Part shown: positions 63,013 through 64,000 of the stretch, one piece after another | How positions within the stretch are numbered: position 1 is the first letter of the stretch | Layout of the letters: every line of letters begins with the position of its first letter | Source: G963556115 sp963678205 | GTDB lineage: Bacteria > Planctomycetota > SZUA-567 | DNA: 64,000 bases | Assembly: GCA_963678205.1 (NCBI GenBank) | Contig: OY782760.1 | Location: 3,286,001 to 3,350,000, forward strand | Direction: 5' to 3' | Made by a program: the position numbers and the translations under genes | The notes under the pieces: generated by a model | Databases searched by the model: none | The model's input: only the letters and a program-made list of their open reading frames with translations | Told to the model about the DNA's origin: nothing

Positions 63013-64000
63013 ATGAAAATCAGATGGAAAATTATACTACCAGTATCAGCAATAATCATCATATGTTCTCTCTCCTCTGCATTTATTTCAGAATACATGA
63101 TCACAAATAATATTAACGATTCATTGAACAAAGAACTTATAAACTCAATGCACACGATAAAAATTCTCTTCAATGAATTTTTCTCAACCAATAAACAAAT
63201 AGCCAAAACATGTTCTGAAACACGCGAAGCAGAAGAAATACTTAAAAAATATACGGGTAATAAAATCAAAGACAATAAAGAAATAATCAATAAGCTCAAA
63301 AACGACAGTGAAGTAATTGACTACTGCCAACGACTCAATAAAATTAAATCTGACAACAACTTAATTGCCATATACCTTTTAAACCCCAAAGGGGAGATTA
63401 TCAGTGGACAAAACATTGATAATATCGGAGGTTTTAGAGGAGACAGAGCGTACTTTAAAGACTTAGTCTCTACCAAACAAATTACAATTTCAAATGTCCT
63501 TAAAAGCAGGACAACTGGAAAACTAACCATTGTGGTATGTGCCCCTGTAACAGACAAATCAGATAACATGCTAGGGGGAATTCTCGTTGCTTTTGACTAT
63601 CTTAATTTTTATAATGAAATCATAAACTCACTATCATTATCTGAAGGAGAATACCCTTACATTTTTTCTACAGATAAACATTTTATTGCACACCCTGATC
63701 AAGAAATCCTTAATAAATACGCAATAGACGCAAAAATACCATTTAAATTTATTGACCAACTATTATCAGCAGGAAACAATATTGTTGAATATACATTCCC
63801 TGAAGGATCTGAAACTAAAAGAGTTGCTACTGTCGCTCCTTTAAATTTTTCAAACTGGATAATTGGTTTTTCGTATAATTTAAACTTAAGACTAAAAACG
63901 GCAAGACACATTACATTCATTATCCTTAGTGCTGCTATAATTGCTGTAATCATCATGTGCTTAACTATATATCTTTTAATAAAGTATCATATTGAGCGCC
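63013..64000 (+). CDS. Cache-domain transmembrane receptor, cut by the window edge
   Basis: The frame runs from the ATG at 63013 (AAGGA 6 bases upstream) to the window end, so only the first 329 residues are visible. They show a transmembrane helix (about 7-27), a double-Cache-like periplasmic domain (about 35-285, with LIAIYLLNPKGEIISGQNID and FRGDRAYFKDLVSTKQITIS and FSTDKHFIAHPD) and a second transmembrane helix (about 296-318). The output domain is outside the window: a chemotaxis domain, histidine kinase or GGDEF domain are all possible. It lies behind flgKL and a terminator. Confidence 0.85.
   Translation, partial: MKIRWKIILPVSAIIIICSLSSAFISEYMITNNINDSLNKELINSMHTIKILFNEFFSTNKQIAKTCSETREAEEILKKYTGNKIKDNKEIINKLKNDSEVIDYCQRLNKIKSDNNLIAIYLLNPKGEIISGQNIDNIGGFRGDRAYFKDLVSTKQITISNVLKSRTTGKLTIVVCAPVTDKSDNMLGGILVAFDYLNFYNEIINSLSLSEGEYPYIFSTDKHFIAHPDQEILNKYAIDAKIPFKFIDQLLSAGNNIVEYTFPEGSETKRVATVAPLNFSNWIIGFSYNLNLRLKTARHITFIILSAAIIAVIIMCLTIYLLIKYHIER

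Overview
The window is AT-rich DNA from a free-living, motile, Gram-negative-type bacterium. Three methyl-accepting or Cache-type receptors, flagellar hook-associated proteins, an RND efflux pump with periplasmic adaptor, and c-di-GMP enzymes support that. The order polA-coaE-rho (44660-50084) is the arrangement I know from Chlamydiae and relatives. Together with the flagellum and the sugar-uptake genes it suggests the PVC superphylum, perhaps Lentisphaerota or Verrucomicrobiota. The phylum call is inference and needs a marker-gene tree.

Layout, left part: the end of a molybdate transporter (modB', modC); a chemoreceptor; a TetR regulator driving an RND efflux pair; a convergent alpha/beta hydrolase; and a three-PAS diguanylate cyclase. 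Next comes a minus-strand potassium uptake operon (TrkH/KtrB-like, KtrA-like, and a small HAMP-like membrane protein). An uncharacterised 700-aa repeat protein and a secreted beta-domain protein follow. An HD-GYP phosphodiesterase then sits among non-coding and decayed sequence.

Middle: a ferrous iron operon (feoA-feoA-feoB plus two exported proteins, one DUF4198) is followed by about 1.4 kb of decayed DNA holding a recognisable remnant of a sugar ABC permease. Then comes a carbohydrate cluster: TIM-barrel isomerase/epimerase and LacI regulator (minus), divergent from a RhaS/LsrB-type binding protein, ATPase, two permeases, DhaK and DhaL, with a convergent DUF4867 gene. I read it as import, isomerisation and phosphorylation of an unidentified small sugar or ketose. 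A large hybrid sensor kinase follows whose phospho-acceptor His is replaced by Tyr.

Right part: polA, a membrane-anchored coaE and an Asn-rich rho form one tight operon. HydE and an FmdB-type zinc ribbon follow on the minus strand, then an arabinose-type transporter (araFGH-like), then flgK and a giant 1514-aa flgL whose middle is built from repeated modules, and finally the start of another Cache-domain receptor cut by the window edge.

Most notable for follow-up: the giant repeat-bearing FlgL, Rho with a prion-like N-terminus next to a membrane-anchored CoaE, the DhaKL/DUF4867 sugar cluster, the Feo operon with its exported partners, the His-less hybrid kinase and the four-repeat 700-aa protein. 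I saw no tRNA, rRNA, CRISPR array or intact insertion sequence.
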